From Iningainema tapete BLCC-T55 (GTDB taxonomy: Bacteria; Cyanobacteriota; Cyanobacteriia; Cyanobacteriales; Nostocaceae): a DNA stretch of 64,000 nucleotides. The DNA is taken from the NCBI RefSeq assembly GCF_014698965.1, contig NZ_JACXAE010000036.1, positions 1 through 64,000 of the forward strand. The letters run 5' to 3'. The first letter of the stretch is position 1. Every line of letters starts with the position of its first letter. Of this stretch, positions 1 to 9,370 are shown piece after piece. A program made the translations under genes and the position numbers. Below the pieces are notes generated by a model. It saw only the letters and a list, made by a program, of their open reading frames with translations, was not told where the DNA came from and searched no databases.

Positions 1-39
1 ATGAAAGTCCATAAGACAACAAAAGTGAGTAAAAAGTAT

Positions 40-396
40 CTACATATACAGTTTACACCAAAAAGCCGGGAGAACCGGAATATAAGAGAATGCTCGTTCA
101 TATCCATAAACATTGGTTCCTAAATTCTCTCCTGTTCTTTTTGCTAAATCAATTTTTCTTCGAGTTGCAATGGGATCGCCATGAATTCCTAAAACGTGAA
201 GAAACTTTTTCTGGTCAGCATCTGCAGGTAATAAAGAAGCTAAAACCGCAGCGCGTGACGCTACTAGCGGACGTCTTGCCCACCAAACATGAAGATAATA
301 AATAGGAGGTAAAGCTGTCATTGAGCGTCTTTCTCTAAGACTTTCTAAGCCAATTTCAGCTACGGGTAACCACTCTTCAATTAAACGTCGTGTCAT
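40..396 (-). pseudogene. 5' fragment of a DUF1156-type DNA methylase gene
   Basis: The reading frame starts at a well-placed ATG with an AGAGGA ribosome site and encodes an N-terminus typical of DUF1156 proteins (LRERRSMTALPP, HVWWARRPLVASRAA, HVLGIHGDP). DUF1156 proteins are large (many hundreds of residues) predicted adenine-specific DNA methylases that travel with DUF499 ATPases in anti-phage-type clusters. Here similarity stops near residue 105 (AFSYIP), about 35 bases before a stop at position 40, leaving only 118 codons. The sequence beyond looks unrelated, so the gene was probably cut by a rearrangement or insertion. A frameshift with the rest lying left of the window is the alternative. 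Third gene of a minus-strand operon behind DUF499 and a 168-aa protein. Confidence 0.7.
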
Positions 397-407
397 TCTT
401 TATTCCT

Positions 408-914
408 CTAATCTTTATGTGGATCTGTTAACAAACACCGCAGCGCCATTAATACCCGTTTGGGATTTTTACGGTGCATGGACATTCCCAGCCAATAAGC
501 TGCTTCTTCCTTACTCATCTCTTCAATTCCCTCAGCACAGCAGCGCATATTTTCCCGATTTCGCATTGGTGCTAATACCCGGAACATTAAACCAATTCTC
601 AAAGCATTTTCTTCATCAAGCTCAAACTCTTTCTGTTTATCTTGTTGCAAATTAATTAAATCAATATCGATTTGCTTAAGCTGTCGCAATAAACGATATT
701 CAATTAAAGCTAAATTTCTGCCTTTAAGTCCGGCAACACGTTTGGGGTTTTTGAGATGAGGTGTAGCAGGCGTTGGTAACTGCCAAATTTCTAAGGATAA
801 ATCGCTTCCGGGCAGTTTTTCTACTTTTAACTGATAGTGAGGTTTACTCACATTTCTAGTGAAAGAATTATGGTGATTTGAAAATTGAATGAATGGAAGA
901 ACAGAACTAACCAT
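408..914 (-). CDS. Conserved protein of DUF499/DUF1156 cluster, unknown function
   Basis: 168 aa, soluble, basic, with no membrane segment and no catalytic motif that I recognise. It starts 3 bases after the DUF499 stop and ends 11 bases before the DUF1156 start, so it belongs to the same operon. The middle (about residues 60-100) is rich in basic and acidic residues (LIEYRLLRQLKQIDIDL) and the C-terminus reads MSKEEAAYWLGMSMHRKNPKRVLMAL in overlapping pieces. The spacing suggests an accessory subunit of the ATPase/methylase system. I cannot assign an activity. Confidence 0.75.
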   Translation of the reverse strand: MVSSVLPFIQFSNHHNSFTRNVSKPHYQLKVEKLPGSDLSLEIWQLPTPATPHLKNPKRVAGLKGRNLALIEYRLLRQLKQIDIDLINLQQDKQKEFELDEENALRIGLMFRVLAPMRNRENMRCCAEGIEEMSKEEAAYWLGMSMHRKNPKRVLMALRCLLTDPHKD

Positions 915-917
915 TGT

Positions 918-3900
918 TTAACAAGCCTCTGCATATGCTTCTACAAAAGCAGCACCAGTTGCAAATCTAGTCAGCTTTTCCGTCATCTTTTTCGGTTCGT
1001 CTCCGTTGAGATCTAGCCCACTCGCATAGGTTAAGGTAAAGGTGATCTCTAGTTGAGTTTCTGAAGCTGCACGCAGTTGAGGTTGTAAGAAATCTTTAAT
1101 CGGTTGAGCATCACTTACCTGCCCTTCAAATTCGATACTGAAACTACTGCTATTAGTAGTTTCATATTCAGCAGTCAGTTTTACTTGTTTATCTGCACCT
1201 GATACGGTATTGATTGCCCCAAGCAGCTTAAACCCATCACTATTATCAAAAATCCTTAAACTCAGCAGGCTAATTTTCTTAATTTGTGCGCCCTGTGCAT
1301 CTTCCCAGATTTTAGTCAGTGCTTCCCGCAATGGTGCTTCTGCTTTAAACACACGAGGATGAGAAAGTGAAAGTGTAGGGGTTTGCTCTGAGTTGGTAGA
1401 AAGAATGCTACCATTACCATAACTTCCACCTTGTTCTCCTGCGTTGAATATTTTAGTTGGACCAACTTTATAGGAGCTACTTTCCAGAGAAGTGTTTTGG
1501 TTCTCAGTCGGTTTCGTTACAGCAGGACGAGGCCAAATGCGATGTTCTTTAGCATAAGTTGTTGTGTAAATAATCGACTGCTCGTCAATTTTTATTTCCG
1601 CGTAGGGGTCGCCCTTTCCTAACAATAAATCTCCACTTTGATAAACATAAAGCTCCTGTTCAATTCCCAACCTTACCATCTTTACAAAGGGGTCATTACT
1701 GAGCATGATAGGAAAACGGGGGTTTTTGCGAAACTCTGCTCTCAATTCTGCTGTACTGATTTGTCCTTTTTTTAATTTTGTCTGATCCCTGACATATTTC
1801 GGCGCAGGAGGGTCATTATTAGGGGGAAGCAATTTTTGATTATCCATCAGCGCTTTGACGATTTCTTGCTGTCCATTTCCTGGTCGTTCGGAAGCAGAAG
1901 GTAAATCAAAGGCTGTATGAGCTAAATCAACGCTTGCTCCATCTAGGCGATCGCGTGACGGATAAAAAAGATGGCGATAACACTGCTGAATCACAATCGC
2001 TACTTCCTGTTCAGACTTCTTGTAAAGCTCGTTAACTTTATCCTGCTGGTGTTCTGGTAATTGCCCTAACCGATCTGGTTCGCGCATCGCTTCTAATGCC
2101 AAGCGATAGATCATCTTATTTTTCATCTCATCACGGCTGGCATCATCGGCGACCAAAAACACCAAATTATTTTGTAGCTGACGGAACTTTCCTTGAGAAC
2201 CTTGAGTGCGGAAAATATTCTCCACCAAATGTGGCACAGTCACCGCGTCATTCCGAACAGTTTCAGCGTCATAACTGATCAGAACCAAATAAGGTCTTCC
2301 ATCCCCTACATCGTCCCCTACATCATATGCACCACCGGCAAAAGGAATTAAATTAAAGGTTTTTCCAGTAAAAATCTCACGAATACGGTCTTGTAATTGC
2401 GTTCTTGCCTCGCTAGTATCTACCAACTTCATCTGACGACGAATTAAAACACCAAGATTAACTTCCGTTAAAAACCGTAAAGGAGCAACCGGACGGTCAT
2501 CTAGATAGGCTGATTCAGCGATAAACTTGAGACGTGCATCGTTGATAAAACTGACATCTAAGCTAGGAGCGAGAATAGAATAACGCAAATTCAACTCATC
2601 TATGCCTTGTAAATTCTCATTAAATGCAAAGGTATTCCAGAGAATATTACGAGCTACAAAACAAGCATAGGGAGCTAAACCTCTATACCATCTCGCATCT
2701 AACTGTTGTGCTAACGAAGTTCCTCCATCAGTAGCCGTCACATCATTTTGAATCACGGGGTCAAACCGTCCTAATTCCAGCCGAGTGTTAATCTCATCTC
2801 GAATCGGAATGTAACCTGGTGAGACGTGGTGTAAATGAATTGCGTAGGTATTTGTGGGTTGTTCTTGCCACAGGTGAGCGATCGTGCGTGTCAACAGCCT
2901 TAACATTCCTCTAACACGCTGAAATGTACTCAGAGTAGAGATTTTATCCGTAAGTAAATCCATCAATGCTGGATGAAAAGGAAAGCCATTGCTAAAATCT
3001 GCTCCGCGATCCACATTCACCCGTTCAGTCGGTAAGTCACTGCGATAAGTCATCCATAACTGTTCATAAGCACGAATCACCTCACAAGCTGCATGATCAT
3101 CAATACGATCAAATAATCTACGGCGCAAAACCTGTACAGTTTCCTGTTCAGTAGTAGGATTGAGCAAAGTTGCCAGTCTACCTGCAACTTTAGTCGCTTC
3201 GTCGAGTTTTTCTGCTACAAATTCATTTTCTTGAGAATATGCATCTGTCGCTTTCCCTTCCTTGCCAACTGCTAGAGTAAAAACCACACAAGCTCGTTCT
3301 GAAGAACTGACAGCTTTAAATAAAGCAGTAAGAAAGGGCGTAAGTTGTTCTTGTTCTTGTCTCCCCTTAATTTTGCGTAAATATATAGATAACTCATCTA
3401 GAAGAATTAAAACTGGCTTATTGCCAAATAACTCCCGAATCGTATCTGCCCCTGGTGCAACTCGTTCAATATCACTTTGACGAACCTTTTCATATCCAGC
3501 TACCCCCGCTAATCCATAGGCTAGTTCCCCCCAAGGAGTATAAGCCCTTAAACCATCACCAATCGGTCTACCGTTGACAGGATCTGCATTTTCCCCATCA
3601 AAAGCAGCGAGTCTAACTGTGGTTGTAGGAACGAGGTTAATGTCAATAAATTCAGCGATGTTATTGACTCCTTTCATTCCCTGTGCTGCATGAGTTAAAG
3701 CTATCAGACTATGGGTTTTGCCACCACCGTATTGAGTGTCCAAACGCAACACGGCACAACCGCCCACTCCTTGCAATCGTTGACAAACGGTTTTTAATAA
3801 TGCTTTTAATCCTTGAGTAGGGTGAGTATTGGCAAAAAATAGGTTTGGCAGAGCATATTCTAGAGGGGAAGTGCCATTAATAACTTGAGCTAAATCTGCG

Positions 3901-3974
3901 GCAAAATCAGACTCTCGAATATCTCCTTTTAATATGTCAGAACGAGGAGTACAAATTTCAAATAAAGTTTTCAT
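918..3974 (-). CDS. DUF499 family ATPase
   Basis: 1018 aa. A P-loop lies near residues 82-89 (YGGGKTHS) and a Walker B-like segment near 190 (VLILLDELSIYL), with the conserved N-terminal block after MKTLFEICTPR. This is the layout of DUF499 proteins, large AAA+-like ATPases found beside DUF1156 methylases in predicted anti-phage clusters. The C-terminal third is poorly structured, then ends in a compact domain (FATGAAFVEAYAEAC). Length fits the family and no frameshift is seen. It is the first gene of the minus-strand operon. Because the DUF1156 partner is broken, the system may no longer work, or may use a methylase elsewhere. A role in phage defence is inferred from neighbourhood only. Confidence 0.85.
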   Translation of the reverse strand: MKTLFEICTPRSDILKGDIRESDFAADLAQVINGTSPLEYALPNLFFANTHPTQGLKALLKTVCQRLQGVGGCAVLRLDTQYGGGKTHSLIALTHAAQGMKGVNNIAEFIDINLVPTTTVRLAAFDGENADPVNGRPIGDGLRAYTPWGELAYGLAGVAGYEKVRQSDIERVAPGADTIRELFGNKPVLILLDELSIYLRKIKGRQEQEQLTPFLTALFKAVSSSERACVVFTLAVGKEGKATDAYSQENEFVAEKLDEATKVAGRLATLLNPTTEQETVQVLRRRLFDRIDDHAACEVIRAYEQLWMTYRSDLPTERVNVDRGADFSNGFPFHPALMDLLTDKISTLSTFQRVRGMLRLLTRTIAHLWQEQPTNTYAIHLHHVSPGYIPIRDEINTRLELGRFDPVIQNDVTATDGGTSLAQQLDARWYRGLAPYACFVARNILWNTFAFNENLQGIDELNLRYSILAPSLDVSFINDARLKFIAESAYLDDRPVAPLRFLTEVNLGVLIRRQMKLVDTSEARTQLQDRIREIFTGKTFNLIPFAGGAYDVGDDVGDGRPYLVLISYDAETVRNDAVTVPHLVENIFRTQGSQGKFRQLQNNLVFLVADDASRDEMKNKMIYRLALEAMREPDRLGQLPEHQQDKVNELYKKSEQEVAIVIQQCYRHLFYPSRDRLDGASVDLAHTAFDLPSASERPGNGQQEIVKALMDNQKLLPPNNDPPAPKYVRDQTKLKKGQISTAELRAEFRKNPRFPIMLSNDPFVKMVRLGIEQELYVYQSGDLLLGKGDPYAEIKIDEQSIIYTTTYAKEHRIWPRPAVTKPTENQNTSLESSSYKVGPTKIFNAGEQGGSYGNGSILSTNSEQTPTLSLSHPRVFKAEAPLREALTKIWEDAQGAQIKKISLLSLRIFDNSDGFKLLGAINTVSGADKQVKLTAEYETTNSSSFSIEFEGQVSDAQPIKDFLQPQLRAASETQLEITFTLTYASGLDLNGDEPKKMTEKLTRFATGAAFVEAYAEAC

Positions 3975-4428
3975 TATAATTATGTCTGTGTTACTTTAAA
4001 GTTTGTAGAGCGCTTGTCCACATGACGGTTTTTTAATTACCACTCGGTTTTTGATGATCGTTCATCCTTCACTACGACTCCCATATAAAGTTAAATTTGT
4101 TACTTTATATCCTATATACTAGGCAAAAGAACGTCTTCAGAATATACACGAACACGAGCTATTTTTTTAACTGTAATTACTGCGAGAAATTCCGTAGATA
4201 CTGACTAAATACGATTTTTATCTACTGTTATTAATACATAAGTTACGTACAATTACTGCTATAGACCTATAGTTAATGAATTTGAAAACTATCAAATAGT
4301 TCTTAGAACGTGAATTATCGATTGGAGGCTTTGCGCTAGAATATACTAGACATTACTGAGATATCTACTTCGGCGAAGTGATTGGATCAAACTCGCAGTT
4401 AGAAGCTGTTATAGAAAAAGGGAGACAA
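3975..4428. other. Divergent intergenic region
   Basis: About 450 AT-rich bases between the divergent DUF499 and STAS-like genes, so promoters for both are expected here. No RNA gene, long repeat or recognisable operator is visible. A GTG-initiated extension of the STAS-like gene (from 4378) is open but lacks a ribosome site. Confidence 0.4.
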
Positions 4429-4776
4429 ATGACATACAAGATTTACGATATTGTAGGAGAATACGCCATTACAGCAGAAGGTGGGCAGAAGATATACGAC
4501 AAAATTCATCCACAACTACTTGCAGGCAAACCTGTAGAATTGGATTTTACTGGAGTAAAAGTATTTGCGTCTTTGTTCTTTAACTTTGCGATCGCTCAAC
4601 TCTTGAAGGACATTCCAGCAAGTAACCTTAACCAACTGGTGAAATTTACTGCTCTGGGTTCTCATGGGTTGAATGTTCTGGAGCGTGTTATTGTTAATGC
4701 TAAACGTTACTACTGCGATCAGCAATACCGCAATGCGGTTGATACAGTGATGGCACAACAGGCGGCAATTCTTTAA
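4429..4776 (+). CDS. STAS-like (DUF4325-type) small protein
   Basis: 115 aa from the ATG at 4429, chosen because GGGAGA sits 5 bases upstream. An in-frame GTG at 4378 has no ribosome site. Features of the STAS-like/DUF4325 fold are visible: a G-rich N-terminal region (ITAEGGQKIYDKI), then a strand ending in LDFTGVKVFASLFFNFAIAQLL, read in overlapping pieces, and a helical C-terminus. Such domains occur next to toxins, kinases and PIN nucleases in defence-rich regions. It ends 3 bases before a PIN-domain gene, so the two are almost certainly co-expressed as a two-gene module. Function is inferred: antitoxin or signalling partner of the PIN protein. Confidence 0.75.
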   Translation: MTYKIYDIVGEYAITAEGGQKIYDKIHPQLLAGKPVELDFTGVKVFASLFFNFAIAQLLKDIPASNLNQLVKFTALGSHGLNVLERVIVNAKRYYCDQQYRNAVDTVMAQQAAIL

Positions 4777-4779
4777 GGT

Positions 4780-5400
4780 ATGGCGGTTAATCTCAACATC
4801 CAAGCTGATGTGATCGACATCAGAACTGATACTCCACAGCAGGATGACATTTTCCTTGTAGATACCAACGTTTGGTTTTGGCTGACTTACGCAAATGCCG
4901 GATTTGGTGCGAGAACCTACCAAATCAGGAATTATCCCAGCTATCTCATTCAAGCTCTTTCAAATGGAGCCACCCTGACTTACTCCGGGCTGATTTTGGC
5001 AGAGCTTGCTCATATCATTGAGAAAACAGAATATGAAATTTATATCCAGTCTCATGGAAATATACCAATCAAGGAATATCGTCACAATTACCCTAATGAA
5101 CGAGCAAATATCGTTGCTGAAGTTCAATCAGTGTGGAGTCAGGTTAAGGCATTTGCTGTTCCTGTCAATCTTACAGTAGATGAAGCAACAACTGACGCAG
5201 CTTTGAGACGATTCCAAACTCAAGCTGTTGACGGCTACGACTTACTGCTCCTTGAAACCATAACCAGAGCAGGCGCAGGGCAAATCAAAATTATTACGGA
5301 TGACATGGACTATACTGTTATTCCAGATATTCAGGTCTTTACAAGCAATAGCTATGTCATCCAGTCAGCTACTGTACAAAACAAGTTAGTATTGCGTTAA
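4780..5400 (+). CDS. PIN-domain ribonuclease-like protein
   Basis: 206 aa with the acidic residues expected of a PIN nuclease: D28 in FLVDTNVWF, E75 in LILAELAH, D154 in GYDLLLLE and D174/D175 in ITDDMD. These would coordinate Mg2+ or Mn2+ for RNA cleavage. It is longer than a standard VapC (about 130 aa), mainly through an insert around residues 85-130. The start is 3 bases after the STAS-like stop with TAAGG just upstream. Likely the effector of a two-gene toxin-antitoxin or defence pair. The RNA target is unknown. Confidence 0.8.
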   Translation: MAVNLNIQADVIDIRTDTPQQDDIFLVDTNVWFWLTYANAGFGARTYQIRNYPSYLIQALSNGATLTYSGLILAELAHIIEKTEYEIYIQSHGNIPIKEYRHNYPNERANIVAEVQSVWSQVKAFAVPVNLTVDEATTDAALRRFQTQAVDGYDLLLLETITRAGAGQIKIITDDMDYTVIPDIQVFTSNSYVIQSATVQNKLVLR

Positions 5401-5545
5401 GAAACATTACACAGTTATCTTTTTCACCAAAATAGATTTAAAGCTAGAATGCTACTGGAGTACGCCCCAATAACTGTCACAGCTCACCAGTGCATATGCT
5501 TGTATCGAGTTGATGATTTAAGTATCGCGCTGGGGGGCGCAACTT

Positions 5546-8500
5546 ATGTCATCGACAAATCGCTTACTCAAAATAGAAATCAATCTTAATTCTTACCATC
5601 CTGAGTTATTGTCAGGACTCGATATCTGGCTGCGCTTAGGTTTGATATCCGATGCTCAAGTCAGACAGATATGTCGAGAGCTGGTTTGTTCTGTGGTATT
5701 ACAACAAAAGACAATACCTGCACAACAGGAGATAGCCACTGTAGAGACGTTGCCGGCATTACCAGCAACCAAGAAACCCACCGTCCTAGCTAGGATGTTA
5801 CAGTCTCTGGGAGCAGAATTGAGTGTCCGGTGGCTACTGTTTTTAGGAATGTTCCTCGTAGTGCTTTCCTCTGGAGTACTAGCCGCCAGTCAGTGGGAGA
5901 AGTTTCCCCCATCTTTTCAGTATGGGGTTTTGCTTGCTTATACCTCAAGTTTCTCTGGGTTAACTTTTTGGGCTGGCAGACAACCTAATTTAAGCTTGAC
6001 ATCTCGGACATTGCTCATTGTCACCCTTTTATTAGTACCTGTGAACTTTTGGGCAATGGATAGCTTCCGGCTTAACTGGATTGTGGTTGGTTCAGCCTCT
6101 GTTATCCTCACAGCTATTACTGTTTTAATGTGCAACCATCGGCTATTTATTGGCGACAAGCCAATGAAGAAATTGCTAGCCGTGAATATTCTGGGACTGT
6201 CGTACTTAAACTTGGGTTGGCAGATACCTGGATTTCCCTTGATTGCTATTTATGTGGCGATCGCACTCACATCCATTGTTACAATCTATCACACCCAGCA
6301 AAGGCAGATAACTGCTGAAGGGCAAACTGGCTTGGGTATCGTACCTTCATCTGTAATTATTTATGCTTTAGCTCTGCTGATGTTACGGGCAATTTTTATT
6401 GTCCACGTAGATGTTCAACAACTAGGATTAGCGATTGGTATCTGTGGCGCTCTTGTAGCTTTGGTGGCACAGCCCTGGGAATTCGTCGGCGCTGTTTTGA
6501 TGTTCTGCGGTTGGTTAGTATCGGTTGTTACAATACCCTGGCAAGCAACAGCTGTAAGCATCTTGGGTTGGTGGTTTTGCCATCGCCGCTTGCAGCGACA
6601 TGGTGTATGGATGGATGTAGCGGCAATTTTCGCGATTGGGTTGGAGACGATTTGGTTGGGTTGGCGATTAGTGCCTTCCCCAATTCAACAGCAGGCTATC
6701 GCTACTGCTACTCAACTGACTCATGCTCAGAATACACCTTGGGCATTGCTAAGTGTAGCGTTGTTTCCCTACGTGATTTTCATGTTGGCGAAAGCGGATA
6801 GACTTCAACGCTGTAACAAGTTGCAATTGGCTGATTTTGCCGAAGAGTTAACGCTAGTTTTTGGGAGTTTGCTCACCTTAATTAGCTTGGTAAATCCCAC
6901 CTTGCGATCGCTAAATTTGCTATTTTCCACAATCACTTTGGTAATTGTTAACCAGCGCCACTCCAGAATCAGTCTGGTGTACATGACTCAAATTGCTTTG
7001 GTGCTGACGCTTTGCTCAATCATTGATTTGTTCAAACCCAGTCTAACACAACAAGTCTGGGCAAGCATTTTGTTAGCTTTAGCAGTTGCAGAGTGGTTAT
7101 TTAGTTTACGCAATGGGATATGGCAACGTAGTAGTTGGCACATTGGTTTAGGGCTAGCGACACTAAGTTATTCACTACTGTGGGTAAATGCTGGCACTTG
7201 GTATGGTTCTGGTGATAATAGTGATTGGGGTTTAATTTGGTTAATCACTCCTATGACTCTTACAGGCATCGCCAGCTTGGGATTTAAAAACCCGAATAGG
7301 GCGATTCATCCCATCACAAGCAGTTGGTTGAGTGTTGCTGCCATATTTGTTTCTCAGTTACTAACTTTACCGCTACCGGGAGCCAGATTAATTGGTTTGG
7401 CTGTTGCTACCGCTCTAATGTTTGTTAATACTAGCAATTTAAAATACTTTTCAAATTCGGTAATTACTGTAGGTTATGGGCTGAGTTTCATTGCTGCTGT
7501 GCTGTGGGAGGGGATGCCTGGTTTACCGCGACTGTCATTACAGGGGTGGTTTTTAGTTGGCGCCATCTCTATCTTCGGTTTATGGCAAGTCAGGAAATTG
7601 TCTCGTCGGGGCAATAATGAATTGGTAGCAATTTATGCAACGGCAACAGACAAGTGGGCGATCTCATTATGTAGCGCCCAGTTGTTGCTGCTGAGTGTGC
7701 AAAGTTTCCTAGTTTACCAAGGATTGGCTAAGCCGGAATTTTTGTACTTAACTTCAGGGGCGATAATTTTAGCAGCGATTTTTGATCGCAGTTGGCAGCA
7801 ACTTACAAACTGGGGGTTCTATGGCATCGCTTGGTGTATAGAATTATTGATTGCTCAAGCATTGGGTTTCGGCAACCATTCTCCGATTAAGATGGCGATT
7901 GCTAACATTGCCTTGGGTTTAATAACTCAACTTTTAGGGGAATGGTGGCAACGGCGACACCCACAGTCAAAACTTACAAACCATTGGCACATTCTGCCCT
8001 TATTGTACAGCGTATTTGGTTTAGCGTTACGCTCTTCTACCTTTGCTAACTGGACTGGTTTATCTGAGTTAGCTGTAGCTTTAATTGCCATTGGCGTAGG
8101 GCGACGACAGAGAGAATTGAAACCCCTAGTTTACTTGGGACTCGTAGGGGTATCTATTTCAGCATATGAACTTTTGTTATATCAACTGTTACAAGTTCCC
8201 GGAGGGGCTTTTGATCGCTTAATTGCCATGTCTGTCCTCGGTACTAGTATCATGTATGCCTATCGCGTTCTCTCACCTTGGCTTTTAGACTATTTACGCT
8301 TTACCAAAGAAGAACTCAAAGCAGTCGCTCATATTCACTGGGCTTTCAGTAGCTGCTTATTACTGTCTGCCACTTTCACTCCCATTGCAAACCACCTCAC
8401 GGGCTTGGGAGCAGGGGTGTTTTTGATACGCTATGCCATCTTTCAGGGACGATGTGAACCCCCCAAGCAGTCAGTAGCAGAAATCTGGGTTTACCTGGGC

Positions 8501-9292
8501 TTGTTAGAGGTAGCAGGTATGAGAAGTTACTGGCTTTCTACTGCCATAGGACGCTTGTTCGCAGAACCATTACTTCCTTGGAGTGCGCCTTTAGCCTCGG
8601 TGGTAGCCTATTTTCTCTACATCCTACCTTGGGAACGCTGGGGCTGGTCAAAAAAACCTTGGCAAAACACAGCGTATATCCTGCCTATAATATTTTTGTG
8701 GGAAAGTAGAGAGCAAATTTCCCCAGTCGGCTTGCTGATTGTGGCTGCCTTTTATGTCTTTGTTGCTCTCCTGACCAAGAAATTCCGTTTTACCTATATC
8801 AGCGTAATTATAATTGATTGGGCGCTGTTCCGTTGGTTTTCACACTTAAATCTCACTGATGCTTTGTGGTACGTAACACCATTTGGTTTATCGCTACTGT
8901 ACATTGCCCAATTCGATCAAAACCTCAAGTTGCCCAAGAATAAAGACAGCCGCCACTTCCTGCGGCTACTAGGTAGCAGCGTCATTTGTGGGTTGGCGAT
9001 TATATTTCATCAAGATACAGCACTGATACCAGGAATTTTCAGTCTCATAGCCATTTTTGCGGGATTAGCTTTGCGAGTGCGGGCTTTTCTTTATGTTGGA
9101 GTAGCCACATTTTTCATCACTAGTGTCTATCATTTAGTGGTTCTGAGCTTGCGCTACGCCTTCTTAAAATGGATTGTTGGCTTGCTAGTCGGGATCGTAC
9201 TGATTGCGATCGCTGCCAAATTTGAAACCCGTCGCGAACAGCTTAATTCCCTGATTCGCAATACTACTCAAGATTTAGAAACATGGGAATAA
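5546..9292 (+). CDS. Very large polytopic membrane protein (DUF2157-like architecture)
   Basis: 1248 aa. About 100 soluble N-terminal residues (SDAQVRQICREL helical motif) are followed by well over twenty hydrophobic segments running almost to the C-terminus, separated by short loops containing W, R and Q. The N-terminal soluble helix bundle plus long multi-pass region resembles cyanobacterial proteins annotated as DUF2157 domain proteins. No catalytic motif or transporter signature is apparent. It ends 79 bases before the Zur-boxed oxidoreductase and is probably a separate transcription unit. No function is claimed. Confidence 0.75.
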   Translation: MSSTNRLLKIEINLNSYHPELLSGLDIWLRLGLISDAQVRQICRELVCSVVLQQKTIPAQQEIATVETLPALPATKKPTVLARMLQSLGAELSVRWLLFLGMFLVVLSSGVLAASQWEKFPPSFQYGVLLAYTSSFSGLTFWAGRQPNLSLTSRTLLIVTLLLVPVNFWAMDSFRLNWIVVGSASVILTAITVLMCNHRLFIGDKPMKKLLAVNILGLSYLNLGWQIPGFPLIAIYVAIALTSIVTIYHTQQRQITAEGQTGLGIVPSSVIIYALALLMLRAIFIVHVDVQQLGLAIGICGALVALVAQPWEFVGAVLMFCGWLVSVVTIPWQATAVSILGWWFCHRRLQRHGVWMDVAAIFAIGLETIWLGWRLVPSPIQQQAIATATQLTHAQNTPWALLSVALFPYVIFMLAKADRLQRCNKLQLADFAEELTLVFGSLLTLISLVNPTLRSLNLLFSTITLVIVNQRHSRISLVYMTQIALVLTLCSIIDLFKPSLTQQVWASILLALAVAEWLFSLRNGIWQRSSWHIGLGLATLSYSLLWVNAGTWYGSGDNSDWGLIWLITPMTLTGIASLGFKNPNRAIHPITSSWLSVAAIFVSQLLTLPLPGARLIGLAVATALMFVNTSNLKYFSNSVITVGYGLSFIAAVLWEGMPGLPRLSLQGWFLVGAISIFGLWQVRKLSRRGNNELVAIYATATDKWAISLCSAQLLLLSVQSFLVYQGLAKPEFLYLTSGAIILAAIFDRSWQQLTNWGFYGIAWCIELLIAQALGFGNHSPIKMAIANIALGLITQLLGEWWQRRHPQSKLTNHWHILPLLYSVFGLALRSSTFANWTGLSELAVALIAIGVGRRQRELKPLVYLGLVGVSISAYELLLYQLLQVPGGAFDRLIAMSVLGTSIMYAYRVLSPWLLDYLRFTKEELKAVAHIHWAFSSCLLLSATFTPIANHLTGLGAGVFLIRYAIFQGRCEPPKQSVAEIWVYLGLLEVAGMRSYWLSTAIGRLFAEPLLPWSAPLASVVAYFLYILPWERWGWSKKPWQNTAYILPIIFLWESREQISPVGLLIVAAFYVFVALLTKKFRFTYISVIIIDWALFRWFSHLNLTDALWYVTPFGLSLLYIAQFDQNLKLPKNKDSRHFLRLLGSSVICGLAIIFHQDTALIPGIFSLIAIFAGLALRVRAFLYVGVATFFITSVYHLVVLSLRYAFLKWIVGLLVGIVLIAIAAKFETRREQLNSLIRNTTQDLETWE

Positions 9293-9339
9293 CCACAGAT
9301 GAACACAGATGAACACAGATAAGAAGAGCCTTGCTATTA

Positions 9340-9354
9340 TGATAATGATTATCA
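9340..9354. promoter_or_regulatory. Zur box (perfect 7-1-7 palindrome)
   Basis: TGATAATGATTATCA matches the cyanobacterial Zur (FurB) consensus TGATAATNATTATCA at every position, and the palindrome extends to ten bases per arm (9337-9357). It lies 16 bases upstream of the FAD oxidoreductase start, where a bound repressor would block transcription. Zinc-dependent repression of the following genes is inferred. Confidence 0.9.
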
Positions 9355-9370
9355 TAACTATTGGCTCAAG

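Noticed and set aside
40-110. Insertion sequence end at the left edge
   Set aside because: DUF1156 similarity ends here, but no terminal inverted repeat or transposase can be seen in 70 bases.
4516-4953. 145-aa minus-strand frame
   Set aside because: Antisense to the STAS-like and PIN genes, no ribosome site or recognisable domain.
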